Assembly: GCA_021821785.1 (NCBI GenBank)
Contig: JAKACD010000005.1
Location: 1 to 64,000, forward strand
Direction: 5' to 3'
DNA: 64,000 nt
DNA from: Thermoplasmata archaeon
Lineage (GTDB): Archaea; Thermoplasmatota; Thermoplasmata; Lutacidiplasmatales; UBA184
Shown here: positions 25,437-34,190 of the stretch, piece after piece
Layout: each line of letters opens with the position of its first letter
Numbering within the stretch: position 1 is the first letter of the stretch
Translations under genes and position numbers: made by a program
The notes under the pieces: model-generated
Databases searched by the model: none
What the model saw: only the letters and a program-made list of their open reading frames with translations
Told to the model about the DNA's origin: nothing

Positions 25437-26825
25437 TCAGAGAATGATCCGCTCGTTCTGACCCGGTCGGTGGTCCAGTGAGAGTCGGTCGACGCGGTAT
25501 ACGTGCCCATCGAACAGGCGTGCCTCGGGTTTCCCGTCGAACTTCGCCGTGACGATCCTGCCGATCGAGTCGGCCTTCATGACCCCGCTACCGGAATCCC
25601 CCGCTGCGAAGAGGATCCCGGCCTCCGTGTCGGCCACTACCGGGAGCCCGTCCGGGCTCACGTGGTAGTAGCCGCCCCAGGAGCTTTCGAGGCGGAGTCC
25701 GCTCGATTCGAGCTTGGGGAGGTACGGGCTGAGGGCCGGGAGGACGTCGGTCGCGAACGCGTCCCGGTCCCCCATGGCCGCCATGCTGTAGTCGAGCCGC
25801 CCGTCCCGCGCCGGGTCCTCCCGAGTCCCGATCGGATGCGCGACCACGTCGGCGTAGCCGATCCACATCTGGCGCTGGGTGAAGATCGGTTTCAGGAACG
25901 CCCCGGTCGGCAAAATGACGAACGGGAAGCGCGGCGATCCCCCCGGAGCATCGATCGGACGTAGCGCCGGCACCCACCGAAGGAGTTCCTCGACCGCCGG
26001 ACCCGAGACCGAAAAGAGGAGTTGAGGGCGGGCGCTGCAGCCGGTCGCGATCCCCAGCGGGTGGAGCAGCCGTTCGGTCCAGCCCCCCGCCGTCACCACG
26101 ATCCGGTCGGCGTGGACCGTCCTCCCATCGCCGAGATGGAGGGCCGAAACGCGCAGCCGTCCTCGCATCCGTTCCTGGAATGCGAAGGGAAGCCCGGACC
26201 GCTCGTGGAGCAGGATCTCCTCTCGTCCGTCGAAGGAGAGACGCTGAACGCAGGCGTTGAACTCGAACTCGACGCCCCGCCGCTTCGCCTCCTCATAGTA
26301 GAAGTGCGCGAGCAGGTCCGGGGCGACCGCGCCGCAATTCCTTCCGAAGAGACCGCCGGTGATCGGCTCGGGGGGCGCCGCTCCGTCCCCCTCGTACCAC
26401 CGCCGCGGGGCGAGGTCGAGGCCGGGGAGGGTACGCAGCACGTCAAGGTCGACCGACGTCGCATCGATCGAGCCCGCGCTTCCGGCGACGATCCCTGCGT
26501 ATTCCGCACGGTGGCTCTCGGGAAGGAGCCAGAGGTAACCGTAGAGGTCGAGCAGGGGGACGGGAGTCCGCAGGTCCTCGCGCTCCGCCATCAGCGACCG
26601 GTAGAACGTGATCGCGCTCTTCGCGAGCCGGTGGTTGTCCGGGGAGCTGAAGACGTCCCGGACCATCGCATTACTCGCGCCCATCGAGCCTTCGCCGGGA
26701 CCGGCGCGAGCCTCGACGACCAGGATCGACAGCTTCGGGTCGCGGACGGCCAGGTGGTAGGCCGACGCGAGGCCCATCGCGCCCGCGCCGACGATCGCGA
26801 CGTCGTACCGTCCGCCCTCCCGCAT
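25437..26825 (-). CDS. FAD-dependent DAO-family oxidoreductase (sarcosine/glycine oxidase-like)
   Basis: A 462-residue protein. The dinucleotide loop VAIVGAGAMGLASAYHLA (residues 10-27) binds FAD, with the ribose-binding Glu in VVEARAGPGEGSMGASN; a C-terminal GGYYHVSPDGLPVVADTE and AAGDSGSGVMKA close the flavin site. These enzymes oxidise secondary or primary amines (sarcosine, proline, glycine) or glycerol-3-phosphate. ATG 26825 gives the normal start. The substrate is not deducible. Confidence 0.85.
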   Translation of the reverse strand: MREGGRYDVAIVGAGAMGLASAYHLAVRDPKLSILVVEARAGPGEGSMGASNAMVRDVFSSPDNHRLAKSAITFYRSLMAEREDLRTPVPLLDLYGYLWLLPESHRAEYAGIVAGSAGSIDATSVDLDVLRTLPGLDLAPRRWYEGDGAAPPEPITGGLFGRNCGAVAPDLLAHFYYEEAKRRGVEFEFNACVQRLSFDGREEILLHERSGLPFAFQERMRGRLRVSALHLGDGRTVHADRIVVTAGGWTERLLHPLGIATGCSARPQLLFSVSGPAVEELLRWVPALRPIDAPGGSPRFPFVILPTGAFLKPIFTQRQMWIGYADVVAHPIGTREDPARDGRLDYSMAAMGDRDAFATDVLPALSPYLPKLESSGLRLESSWGGYYHVSPDGLPVVADTEAGILFAAGDSGSGVMKADSIGRIVTAKFDGKPEARLFDGHVYRVDRLSLDHRPGQNERIIL

Positions 26826-26960
26826 CGAGAGACCCCGCCTCCCCGCCGCGCCGCCGACGATGGGGGTGGAGCGTATGAAGCCCACCGCCGGTGGCCGAGT
26901 GTCGTCCCTCGCGCGCCCCCCTGGGGGGAGGGTATATCTCGCTCCGTCCTAGGCCGGTTT

Positions 26961-27356
26961 GTGGCGAAGGTCAAGATCGCATTCGTCTATGCGGGCCTTC
27001 GGGTCCGGAACCTCGCGCGGTCGCTCGAGTTCTACCGCCGGCTCGGGTTCCGGGTACACCGACGCGGCAAGATGGGTCACGGAGGCCTTTGGGTCCATCT
27101 CGCGTTCCCCGGGGCGGCCCAGCGCGTGGAGCTCAACTACTACCCCCGCTCCAACCGGTTCTACGAGCCGTTCCGCCGCGGCACGGAGTTCGACCACCTC
27201 GGTTTCCGGGTCTCGAACGTCGAAGGTTGGGAGAGCGAACTTCGCCGCCGGCGCATGCCGATCGTCGCTCGCATCCGGGAGTCGGGAGAGAATATCGTCT
27301 ACACCCGCGATCCGGACGGCAACTGGATCGAGTTCTTCGGTCCGGTCCCCGAATAG
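26961..27356 (+). CDS. VOC family protein
   Basis: A 131-residue VOC protein: YAGLRVRNLARSLEFYRRLGF, GLWVHLAFPG, EFDHLGFRVSNVEGW and TRDPDGNWIEFFGP. The TATA box GGTATATCTC (26931-26940) is centred 26 bases before GTG 26961, an exact leaderless arrangement that fixes the start, although the frame is open further upstream. It diverges from the DAO oxidoreductase gene. Confidence 0.85.
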   Translation: MAKVKIAFVYAGLRVRNLARSLEFYRRLGFRVHRRGKMGHGGLWVHLAFPGAAQRVELNYYPRSNRFYEPFRRGTEFDHLGFRVSNVEGWESELRRRRMPIVARIRESGENIVYTRDPDGNWIEFFGPVPE

Positions 27357-27955
27357 GGCCCCCGGCGAACGCGACCGACGCCGCGGCGGTCCACCGGATC
27401 AAGGGGGTGGCGCCGGGCGACTGGAGTTGGGTGCGGGGCTCTATCGCTCGGGTTCTGGCCGTACCGTCGCGGAACAGGAGCGCCCCGTTCAACACACTAA
27501 AAATCGCCTAAGGGATTCAGTGGCAACACGTTTCCTGACGAGGATCTCGGGTCAGGTCATAGAGATCCCCTCGGCCGTAGGTGGGGCAGGGGTACACGGA
27601 GGACGGCCGCAACGGCTCCGACAGCTGGTTCCAGTTCCCGAGCAGAACGCCGGCGCCTCCCGACCCGCCGCCGACCCGAAAGTTGAGTTCGCCGGTCCGC
27701 GTCATGGGAGTGCGACAGGGGGGGGCAGGTCGGTGCCGTCGAAGCGGGCGAGACGACGACCGGTTGATCGAGCGGTCAGCCATAGCCCGAGCAGTTGGGT
27801 GACGAAGCCGGGAGATCGGAGCCACCGTTCGGGCCGGACGCCATCGCGCCTGCTGTCGCCATCGCCCAGGTATCGCTGCGTCTGACCGTGCGTCAGGTCA
27901 ATGGACGATACCGTGAAGTAAGTCGTTGTGGGTGCCCGGCCAAGGGCCCCGTTGG
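27357..27955. other. 600-base stretch without a confident gene
   Basis: No reading frame here looks convincingly coding. Two minus-strand frames meet at an eight-base C-run (G-run on plus, near 27718-27725); adding one base would join them, with the downstream part reading GELNFRVGGGSGGAGVLLGN, but the joined product matches nothing I know. AAGTAAG near 27916 could be the TATA box of the next gene. Confidence 0.4.
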
Positions 27956-28368
27956 ATGTCGGTGGTCGGTCCGCTACCGGGCAGATGCCCTCACTGTAGC
28001 GCGCCCCCGCCGGCGCAACCACGTGCCAGTACTGCGCCAGCGCGCTCGCCCCAGCGGGCTCGCCGACGGGGCCGTTCGGCGCGCCCCCTCCGGGTACCTT
28101 CCGTCGGGGAACGCCCTCGCCGTCGGCGAGCCCGCTCGCGGTCCCGCTCCTCATCGGCGGCGTCGTGATGGTATTGATCGGCCCCACCCTCTTGGCCACG
28201 GCGGCGGCGGTCCACCAGTCGGTCTCTTCCTTCAATCAGGCCTGCGCCCAGAACTCGCTCTGTCAGCCGCAGCCCGACCCCAGCGGAGGCATGACCGCGG
28301 GCGGTGTACTGCTCCGGGTCATCGCAGTCCTCCTCGTCGCGGTCGGAGTGTCACGATATCGGTCGTAA
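27956..28368 (+). pseudogene. Zinc-ribbon membrane protein split by a one-base frameshift
   Basis: The start reads MSVVGPLPGRCPHCSAPP in one frame; after a run of five Cs (28004-28008) the continuation, TTCQYCASALAPAG, lies in another frame. Adding one C restores an unbroken zinc ribbon (CPHC...CQYC), a Pro-rich linker and two membrane helices ending AVGVSRYRS. The same ribbon-linker-membrane layout recurs at 61165. Assembly error, phase-variable C-tract and true pseudogene cannot be told apart here. Confidence 0.6.
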
Positions 28369-28656
28369 TCGGTCCGGGCTTCCGCCGCGGATGCCGGCGA
28401 GAAATACCTCTGGGCGCACTCGACGAACGTCCCGGCTAGCGCGAGCCGCGGGTCCTCTCAGCCCCGAAGCCGTGATCGAACGCGGCGCCTCGGCCGCGCG
28501 CCCGGAAGCGGCCCCGCCGCGGCCGGGCCTATCTTCCGGGGGCGACGGCACACCCTTTAGTCGGGGCGCCGCCTGGCGCTCCATGGCGACGGGGGACGCG
28601 GTATCCGGTACGGCCAGCGCAACCCCCGGACGTCCCTTACCGAGGAGGAGAGAACG

Positions 28657-29235
28657 ATGGCCGAGATGGGTCGGTTCGGGCGCTGGGCGGTGAACGTTCT
28701 CACCGAGTCCCGAGCCCGTCGGGTTCTCGCCCAGCTGGGCTCCCACCTGGCGGTCCGGGAAGGGGCCCACGTGCTCGAGTTGGGGATGGGCGGGGGCGGC
28801 CTCGTCGCGCTGATCCAGGAGCGGTACCGACCCGCCCGGCTCGTGGGGACCGATTTCGATCCAGCGCAGGTGTCGGCGACGGACGCTCGGCTCCGGCGGC
28901 GTTGGGGCACGATTCCGGCCGGGGTCGCGACCCAAGTCGCGGACGCCCTCGCCCTGCCGTTCCCCGACGCCTCGTTCGATTTCGTGTTCGCGATCGCGAT
29001 GCTCCACCACGTCGAGGCGCACCACACCGAGTACTCGCAGCGGCCTCGCGCGCTTGCCGAGATTCGTCGGGTGCTCCGCCCGGGCGGCCGTCTCGTCTAT
29101 TCCGACCTGTTTCGCCGGGAGGAGATCCGCCGATCGCTCGCCGAGCTGGGCTTCCGGGAGGAGTTCCTCCGCTCGGGATTGCGCCACGATCTCGCCATTT
29201 ACCGGGCCCCATCCCCGCCCGTGGCGACCTCCTAG
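28657..29235 (+). CDS. Class I SAM-dependent methyltransferase
   Basis: A 192-residue Rossmann-fold methyltransferase with motif I VLELGMGGGGLVALI, the acidic ribose-binding Asp in LVGTDFDPAQV, the VADALALPFPDASFDFVFAIAMLHHV motif IV region and a post-core RVLRPGGRLVYSDLF. It resembles methyltransferase type 11 enzymes acting on small molecules or lipids/quinones. A GAGGAG ribosome site precedes the ATG. The 285 bases upstream hold no gene. Confidence 0.85.
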   Translation: MAEMGRFGRWAVNVLTESRARRVLAQLGSHLAVREGAHVLELGMGGGGLVALIQERYRPARLVGTDFDPAQVSATDARLRRRWGTIPAGVATQVADALALPFPDASFDFVFAIAMLHHVEAHHTEYSQRPRALAEIRRVLRPGGRLVYSDLFRREEIRRSLAELGFREEFLRSGLRHDLAIYRAPSPPVATS

Positions 29236-29355
29236 CCACGGTCCGTGTCTGGGTGGGCCGGGGGTGAGGTCGCCTCGCGCCCGCCGCAGTGCGCCGCTCG
29301 CCTTGAGATCGCTTCTCCCGAGCGAGAGGCCGTGCCCCGGTCCTCGCGGCGTGGG

Positions 29356-30327
29356 CTACTCCACCCGAGAGAGGACGGTCAAGGCCCGGAGCGTGATGAT
29401 CTTACTCGGGCGGCCGACCGTCTCGAACTGGAGCGGCGTCGGCCGGTCGCGGGGGTGGCTCGCATACCACCGGGCCGTCGCCCCCTCGACATCGGGATGG
29501 ACCGCGTCGAGGTTCCATCGGCCGTCCCGACGCCGCTTCTTTCGTAGATGCGAGAGCGCGAACTCGAGTCGGGGATCGTCCCCGTAGCCGAGCTCCGTGA
29601 GGACCTCGAGGCCCACGAGGAGGTCATAGTAGTAGTGCACGGGCCAGTGGAAGCGATACCATGGCTCGTAGCGCGGCCCCTGCAGATGGAGCTGCTTGCC
29701 GAGGTAGAACTCCGCTCCCCGCTCGACGCAGTCCTTCATCGCCGGGCTCCACTTCGAGCGGGGATACGCCCCAAAGGCGCTCAGCCCCTCCCAGGAGTCG
29801 AGCGTCCGCGACGGAGCCGGACCGTCTCCGAAAGCCCAGCAGGTCCAGCCGCCCTTCGGATGGGACGTACGGACGAGCCACTCGAGGGCCTGGCGGACCC
29901 GCGGGTCGTCACCGTAGCCGAAGCGAATGAGCGCCCTCGCCATGTTCCCCGTGTAGCAGTGGTGGCCGTTTCCTTTCGACGACCCCCCGACTCCCCCGCC
30001 CTTGAGGGGAGAGCGTGCGATCCAGAGTTCGCAGGAGTCGCCCACTTCGGGGATCGCTCGGGTCGCTCCGAGATCCGAGAGGGCGAGCAGGTTCCAGTTC
30101 GCGGAAAGGTACTTGGGTGTGTAGAGGCTTTTTTCGTGGATCCACCAGCCCGCGGCATTCCGGCGGGCGAGGATCTCCGCTGCCCAGCCGACCAACGGGA
30201 TCCGCGCCTTGGCCGCGCGGACCTCGGGATCCTGTTCCTTCCGTCCCAGTAGTCGGGTCAGCGTCAGGTAACGAATCGACGGTTGCTCGGGCCCGAGGAG
30301 CCAATCCAGGACCTGCTGAGCCAGCAC
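29356..30327 (-). CDS. Alpha/alpha-toroid protein (prenyltransferase/squalene-cyclase-like repeats)
   Basis: A 323-residue protein of repeated helix pairs with conserved Trp/Gly/Tyr/Asp: GWWIHEKSLYTPKYLSANWNLLAL, GGWTCWAFGDGP, VHYYYDLLVGLEVLTELGYGDDPRLEFAL and DGRWNLDAVH. This is the toroid fold of terpene cyclases and prenyltransferases, but the cyclase DXDD motif was not seen, so catalysis is uncertain. GTG 30327 sits exactly 26 bases from a TATA box (TGATAAGT, minus strand 30349-30356), fixing the start. Confidence 0.7.
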   Translation of the reverse strand: MLAQQVLDWLLGPEQPSIRYLTLTRLLGRKEQDPEVRAAKARIPLVGWAAEILARRNAAGWWIHEKSLYTPKYLSANWNLLALSDLGATRAIPEVGDSCELWIARSPLKGGGVGGSSKGNGHHCYTGNMARALIRFGYGDDPRVRQALEWLVRTSHPKGGWTCWAFGDGPAPSRTLDSWEGLSAFGAYPRSKWSPAMKDCVERGAEFYLGKQLHLQGPRYEPWYRFHWPVHYYYDLLVGLEVLTELGYGDDPRLEFALSHLRKKRRRDGRWNLDAVHPDVEGATARWYASHPRDRPTPLQFETVGRPSKIITLRALTVLSRVE

Positions 30328-30575
30328 GAAGACGGGCAGCGCACGGCCACTTATCAGGCGCCGTGGGGGCGACGAAACACCGGGCGACCCGCCCCTTCGG
30401 CGGGAGCATCTGTGAAATGGGGAGCTCCTCGTGGCCCACGGAGGCCCTCGCCGGACCGCCGGCGGAAGGCCGGAGTTCTCGTCAGGAACAGGGGACCGGG
30501 GGAGACTTCGGCGGACCGGCCAAGAGTCGCGCGGGCCGCGTGCGCCGAGTGGGTCATGGTCCGGTCGCGAAGGTC

Positions 30576-31133
30576 TCAGCGCGGGCGGTCGTTGGGAACC
30601 CACCCCTGTCGGGTCAGGTCCCGGAGCAACTGGGCCGCGGACTCCGCCGGGGCGGGCGAGGTGGTGTCGAGGACGATTTCCGGAGACTCGGGGACCTCAT
30701 ACGGATCGTCGATCCCGGTCATCTCCTTGAGCTCCCCCGCGCGGGCCCGGCGGTACAGCCCTTTCGCGTCGCGGGACTCGCAGACTGCGAGCGGCGTGCT
30801 CAGGTAGACCTCCACGAAGCGTCCGATCTCCTGCCGTGCCTTCGCCCGGGATCGTTCGTACGGCGAGATGAGGGCGACAATCGGGACAACCCCGTGCCGG
30901 ACCAGCGCCTTCGCGAGGAAGACGACCCGCGCGGCGTGGGCCTCCCGCGACGCCCGATCGAAGCCGAGGTCGGCGCTGAGCCCGCGCCGGATCTCGTCCC
31001 CGTCCAGGAGCTCCGTATCGAGTCCCCGCTCGCGCAAGAGAATCTCGACCTCCCTGGCCAGGGTCGTCTTCCCCGAGGAGGGCAACCCGGTGAACCAGAG
31101 ACAGAATCCGGGGCCGGGGCGTGCCGTCGACAC
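30576..31133 (-). CDS. cysC: Adenylylsulfate (APS) kinase
   Basis: A 185-residue P-loop kinase: FTGLPSSGKTTLA, the DGDEIRRGLSADLGF substrate site, RVVFLAKALVRHG, and CESRDAKGLYRRARAGELKEMTGIDDPYE. It phosphorylates APS to PAPS for sulfation or assimilation. No ATP sulfurylase or PAPS reductase lies nearby. TCTTAACTC on the minus strand (31153-31161) is a TATA candidate 24 bases upstream. Confidence 0.9.
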   Translation of the reverse strand: MSTARPGPGFCLWFTGLPSSGKTTLAREVEILLRERGLDTELLDGDEIRRGLSADLGFDRASREAHAARVVFLAKALVRHGVVPIVALISPYERSRAKARQEIGRFVEVYLSTPLAVCESRDAKGLYRRARAGELKEMTGIDDPYEVPESPEIVLDTTSPAPAESAAQLLRDLTRQGWVPNDRPR

Positions 31134-31342
31134 GACCGTACTGGTGGAAGTCGAGTTAAGACCCTTGCGCGGAGGTTCGCTTCACCCTCCCGTTCCGCTC
31201 CGCACCGTCCGGAGAAGGAGACGTCGAACCAGATGCTCCGGGACCTGCCGCCGTTCGGCCGACGGAGCGGCTCGCCCAACGAGAATCTCTGCGCGTATCC
31301 TGCGAACGCGCCGCACGAGCCGTCGGGGCGCCGGACCGCGAC

Positions 31343-31936
31343 CTACCGCCGTGACGATCTCGCGACCTCGGAGCGATCCGGGGTCGGCACCGCCTCCGCG
31401 ACGTCCCGCTCGAAGAAGCGGGTGCCAGGCACCGGATGGGACCAGTAGGCCGGGATGCCCCGGAACCCCATCTCCTGGTAGTAGGCGATGGCGGCGATCA
31501 TCGTCGGGATCGCGTCCACGCGGATCCGCTCGTAGCCGAGCTCGCGGGCCCGGTCAAGGAGCGCCCGGATGAGCTTGGGACCAAACCCCGGTCCCCGGTG
31601 GTCGGGACGCACATAGATCCTCTCGATCTGTCCCACGCGCGGCTCCCACTCACGGAGCACTCCGCACGCTGCCCGCTCGCCGTCTCGCTCGGCAAGGAGG
31701 ACATCGCCGCGAGGGGGCCCGTACACCCCGGGCAAATCGGCGATCGCGCGATCTACCATCGCGAGTCCCGGGGGGAGAGACGAGGTTCCCTCGGAAGAGA
31801 CGCCGGCGTGCTCGGCCAGCCAATCGCGGTACTCGCGGAAGAACTGCGAGACGCTCTCTCGATCTTTCGCCCAGTTGACTCGTCGTATCTGGGTCGTGGC
31901 GTAGTCGTCGGACTCGGAGCGAACTGGAGCGACCAT
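31343..31936 (-). CDS. GNAT-family N-acetyltransferase
   Basis: A 197-residue protein with the GNAT core: GVLREWEPRVGQIERIYVRPDHRGPGFGPKLIRALLDRA (strands 4-5 and acetyl-CoA loop RGPGFG) and AIAYYQEMGFRGIPAYW. The N-terminal 50 residues resemble those of a GNAT group annotated as PanZ/ArgA-like, but the substrate is unknown. Confidence 0.8.
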   Translation of the reverse strand: MVAPVRSESDDYATTQIRRVNWAKDRESVSQFFREYRDWLAEHAGVSSEGTSSLPPGLAMVDRAIADLPGVYGPPRGDVLLAERDGERAACGVLREWEPRVGQIERIYVRPDHRGPGFGPKLIRALLDRARELGYERIRVDAIPTMIAAIAYYQEMGFRGIPAYWSHPVPGTRFFERDVAEAVPTPDRSEVARSSRR

Positions 31937-32039
31937 CTTCCGAACGGGCCACCCGCGCCGGCGGTCGTAGAAAGCCCCCGGGCGCTAAGAAGGCTCGGAC
32001 CGCCGTCTTCTCGCGTGCGCGACCGAGCGTTGGAGGTGC

Positions 32040-32909
32040 TCAATAGGTGGCGATAGTGCCATCGACCTTGGTTCGGCGAAGGGTCGCATGGAAGAGGAAG
32101 AGGCCGAGCGGGACCGAGACGAGCGCATAGACGGCCATCCACAGGAGCGGCGCGGCGTTGCTCGCGACGGATCCCCCCTGGAGGAGGCCCGATCGGAGGG
32201 CGTTGAGCCCGAAGGTGAGCGGCACCGAATAGGCAAGGAACTGCACCGCCCCCGGCAGCACGGAGACGGGGAACAGCACTCCGGCGAAGAACTGGGTGAA
32301 GAGCGTGAAGAACGTGGCGACCGGGTTCCCCTGCTTCGTCCACATGATGAACGCCGCGGCGACCAGTCCGAGGCCGGTGCTCGAGACCGCCAGTAGGACC
32401 GTGGCCAGAACGACGGTCGGTAGGCTGACGGCGAAATGGACCCCGAGCACCCCCCACCCCACGCCGAGGATCACGATCGTCGCGGTCACGTTCAGCACGA
32501 TGCCGAAGAGCGACGAGTAGGCCAGGACCGCTCCCGGCGACGTGGGCGAAAGGAAGACGTGCTCGAGCGTCCCCATCATCTGCTCGTTGCGGATCCGCTG
32601 CGCCAGCAACCCTACGAGATTGCTGACGAACCCCTGGTACGCCAGGCCGACCACGAAGAAGGCGACGTAGGAGTCCCCGTCCAGCGCCGCGATCGAGGAA
32701 CCCGCGGCACCGAGGAAGACGGCCAAGAGGAAGAACAGGAAGACGGGGACCAGCCATCCCACCAGCGTGAGGGCGACCTGAGCGCGATAGCTTGACCAGA
32801 CCAGCCAGCCGCGCAGGTAGGTGAAGAGGTACGCCTTCCGCAGCACATTCCGCCACGCCGGCGAGCTCTCGGACGTGGGGGTCCCGCGGGCCGGCAGAGC
32901 GTTAGCCAA
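32040..32909 (-). CDS. ABC-2 type transporter permease
   Basis: About 289 residues with six membrane helices. GTLEHVFLSPTSPGAVLAYSSLF and TQFFAGVLFPVSVLPGAVQFLAYSVPLTF are typical of DrrB-like exporters. I start it at TTG 32909, which overlaps the ATPase stop by 8 bases (TTGGCTAA); the frame further upstream is only the shadow of the ATPase gene. It pairs with that ATPase as an efflux system for lipids, polymers or drugs. Confidence 0.82.
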   Translation of the reverse strand: MANALPARGTPTSESSPAWRNVLRKAYLFTYLRGWLVWSSYRAQVALTLVGWLVPVFLFFLLAVFLGAAGSSIAALDGDSYVAFFVVGLAYQGFVSNLVGLLAQRIRNEQMMGTLEHVFLSPTSPGAVLAYSSLFGIVLNVTATIVILGVGWGVLGVHFAVSLPTVVLATVLLAVSSTGLGLVAAAFIMWTKQGNPVATFFTLFTQFFAGVLFPVSVLPGAVQFLAYSVPLTFGLNALRSGLLQGGSVASNAAPLLWMAVYALVSVPLGLFLFHATLRRTKVDGTIATY

Positions 32910-33927
32910 GGGACGGCGCCTCCTCCGGCTCCGGGCGACTCGCTTCGACCCGCCGGATGAACTCTTCCTCGAGGACGAACGGCCGCAGGTCGACCTGCTC
33001 GACCGCGAGGCCCTCCCGCCAGAGGTGGTCCAACAGGGCCGGGACGACGCGCCGGACATCCGCGGTCTCGGCCCGGATCGCCACGATCCCGGCCCGCTCC
33101 TCCACTTCCCACTCCGCGGCGAGAGCGCCGATCGGACCAGAGGACAGCCCGCGAACCGCGGCCCGCGCGACGTCACCGGTTCCTCGAACGAATACGCGGA
33201 CGGTGCGCTCCACCGCCGCGCCCGTGGGGGCTCCGATCATCTCGAGCCGACCCCGGTGGATGATCGCGACGCGGTCGGCCAACCGCTCGACATCCAACAG
33301 GTTGTTCGCGCTGAGCAGGACGGTCTGACCTCGTCCGCGGCATTCCGCGGAGATGGCATGTCGGATCTCCTCGGCCGAGACCGGGTCGAGGCTCGACGTC
33401 GGCTCATCCAGGAAGAGGAGCGGCGTCTGGAGGACGAAGGCCCGGGTGAACTGCAGCTTGCGCTGCATCCCGGTCGAATAGGTCCGGTAATCCCGGCGCA
33501 GGATCTCATCGGTCAGTCCGAGGCTTTCGGCCACGGGAGCCACCCGCGACTCGAGTACCTGCGGGGCGATGTTGTACAGGCTCGCGAAGAATCGCAGATT
33601 CTGCCAGCCGCTCAAGCGGTAGTAGAAGCTCCGCTCGGTGTTGGTGACCAGCGCGATCTGCGCGCGGGTCCACGCTTCGTCCGACACCACATCGTGGCCC
33701 CGGATGTGGGCGCTGCCCGAGCTCGGGAGCAAGAGCGTCGAGAGGATCTTGAGCAGTGTCGTCTTCCCGGCACCGTTCGGCCCGATGAGGGCAAAGACCT
33801 CACCGGGGGCGACCTCGAAGGAGACTCGGTCGAGCGCCACCGTCGCGGGGCGAGGCGGCCGCCACGGGTAGATCCGATCCCCCGGGAACTGCTTCGACAG
33901 GTCCCTGACCTCGATCGCGGAGGGCAC
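32902..33927 (-). CDS. ABC-2 exporter ATP-binding protein (DrrA/NatA-like)
   Basis: A 341-residue ABC ATPase with Walker A GPNGAGKTT, Q-loop region VTNTERSFYYRL, a variant signature YSTGMQRKLQFTRAF in place of LSGGQ, and Walker B LLFLDEPTSSLD. The last 110 residues form a DrrA-type C-terminal domain. GTG 33927 lies about 26 bases from GCGCTAAG (minus strand, 33951-33958), a TATA candidate. It is co-transcribed with the overlapping permease. Confidence 0.88.
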   Translation of the reverse strand: MPSAIEVRDLSKQFPGDRIYPWRPPRPATVALDRVSFEVAPGEVFALIGPNGAGKTTLLKILSTLLLPSSGSAHIRGHDVVSDEAWTRAQIALVTNTERSFYYRLSGWQNLRFFASLYNIAPQVLESRVAPVAESLGLTDEILRRDYRTYSTGMQRKLQFTRAFVLQTPLLFLDEPTSSLDPVSAEEIRHAISAECRGRGQTVLLSANNLLDVERLADRVAIIHRGRLEMIGAPTGAAVERTVRVFVRGTGDVARAAVRGLSSGPIGALAAEWEVEERAGIVAIRAETADVRRVVPALLDHLWREGLAVEQVDLRPFVLEEEFIRRVEASRPEPEEAPSLG

Positions 33928-34190
33928 GGCCCCTCAGACCGCGCGGCGGCCTTAGCGCTTGGCGCCGGTCAGTGACCTCACCCCGGTGCCGGACGGTGCA
34001 CCCGCCCGGCCGATGGCCGGCCAAGGATGCTTGATGGTCAGACCTACCGCGGGAAGGGACGCGTCGCCTTCGCAAAGCACGCACGCCAACGTGGTGGGTT
34101 CTACGAAACGGTGACTGCCCTCGACTGCGATCGGTCCACCCGACCGCTCTCGAGGCGGTAACTGGCTCGGCGTCGGCTCGGCGTACCGGC

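Noticed and set aside
27517-28235. A minus-strand gene joined across the G8/C8 run
   Set aside because: Joining the frames gives no recognisable protein, and the plus-strand zinc-ribbon frame explains part of the region better.
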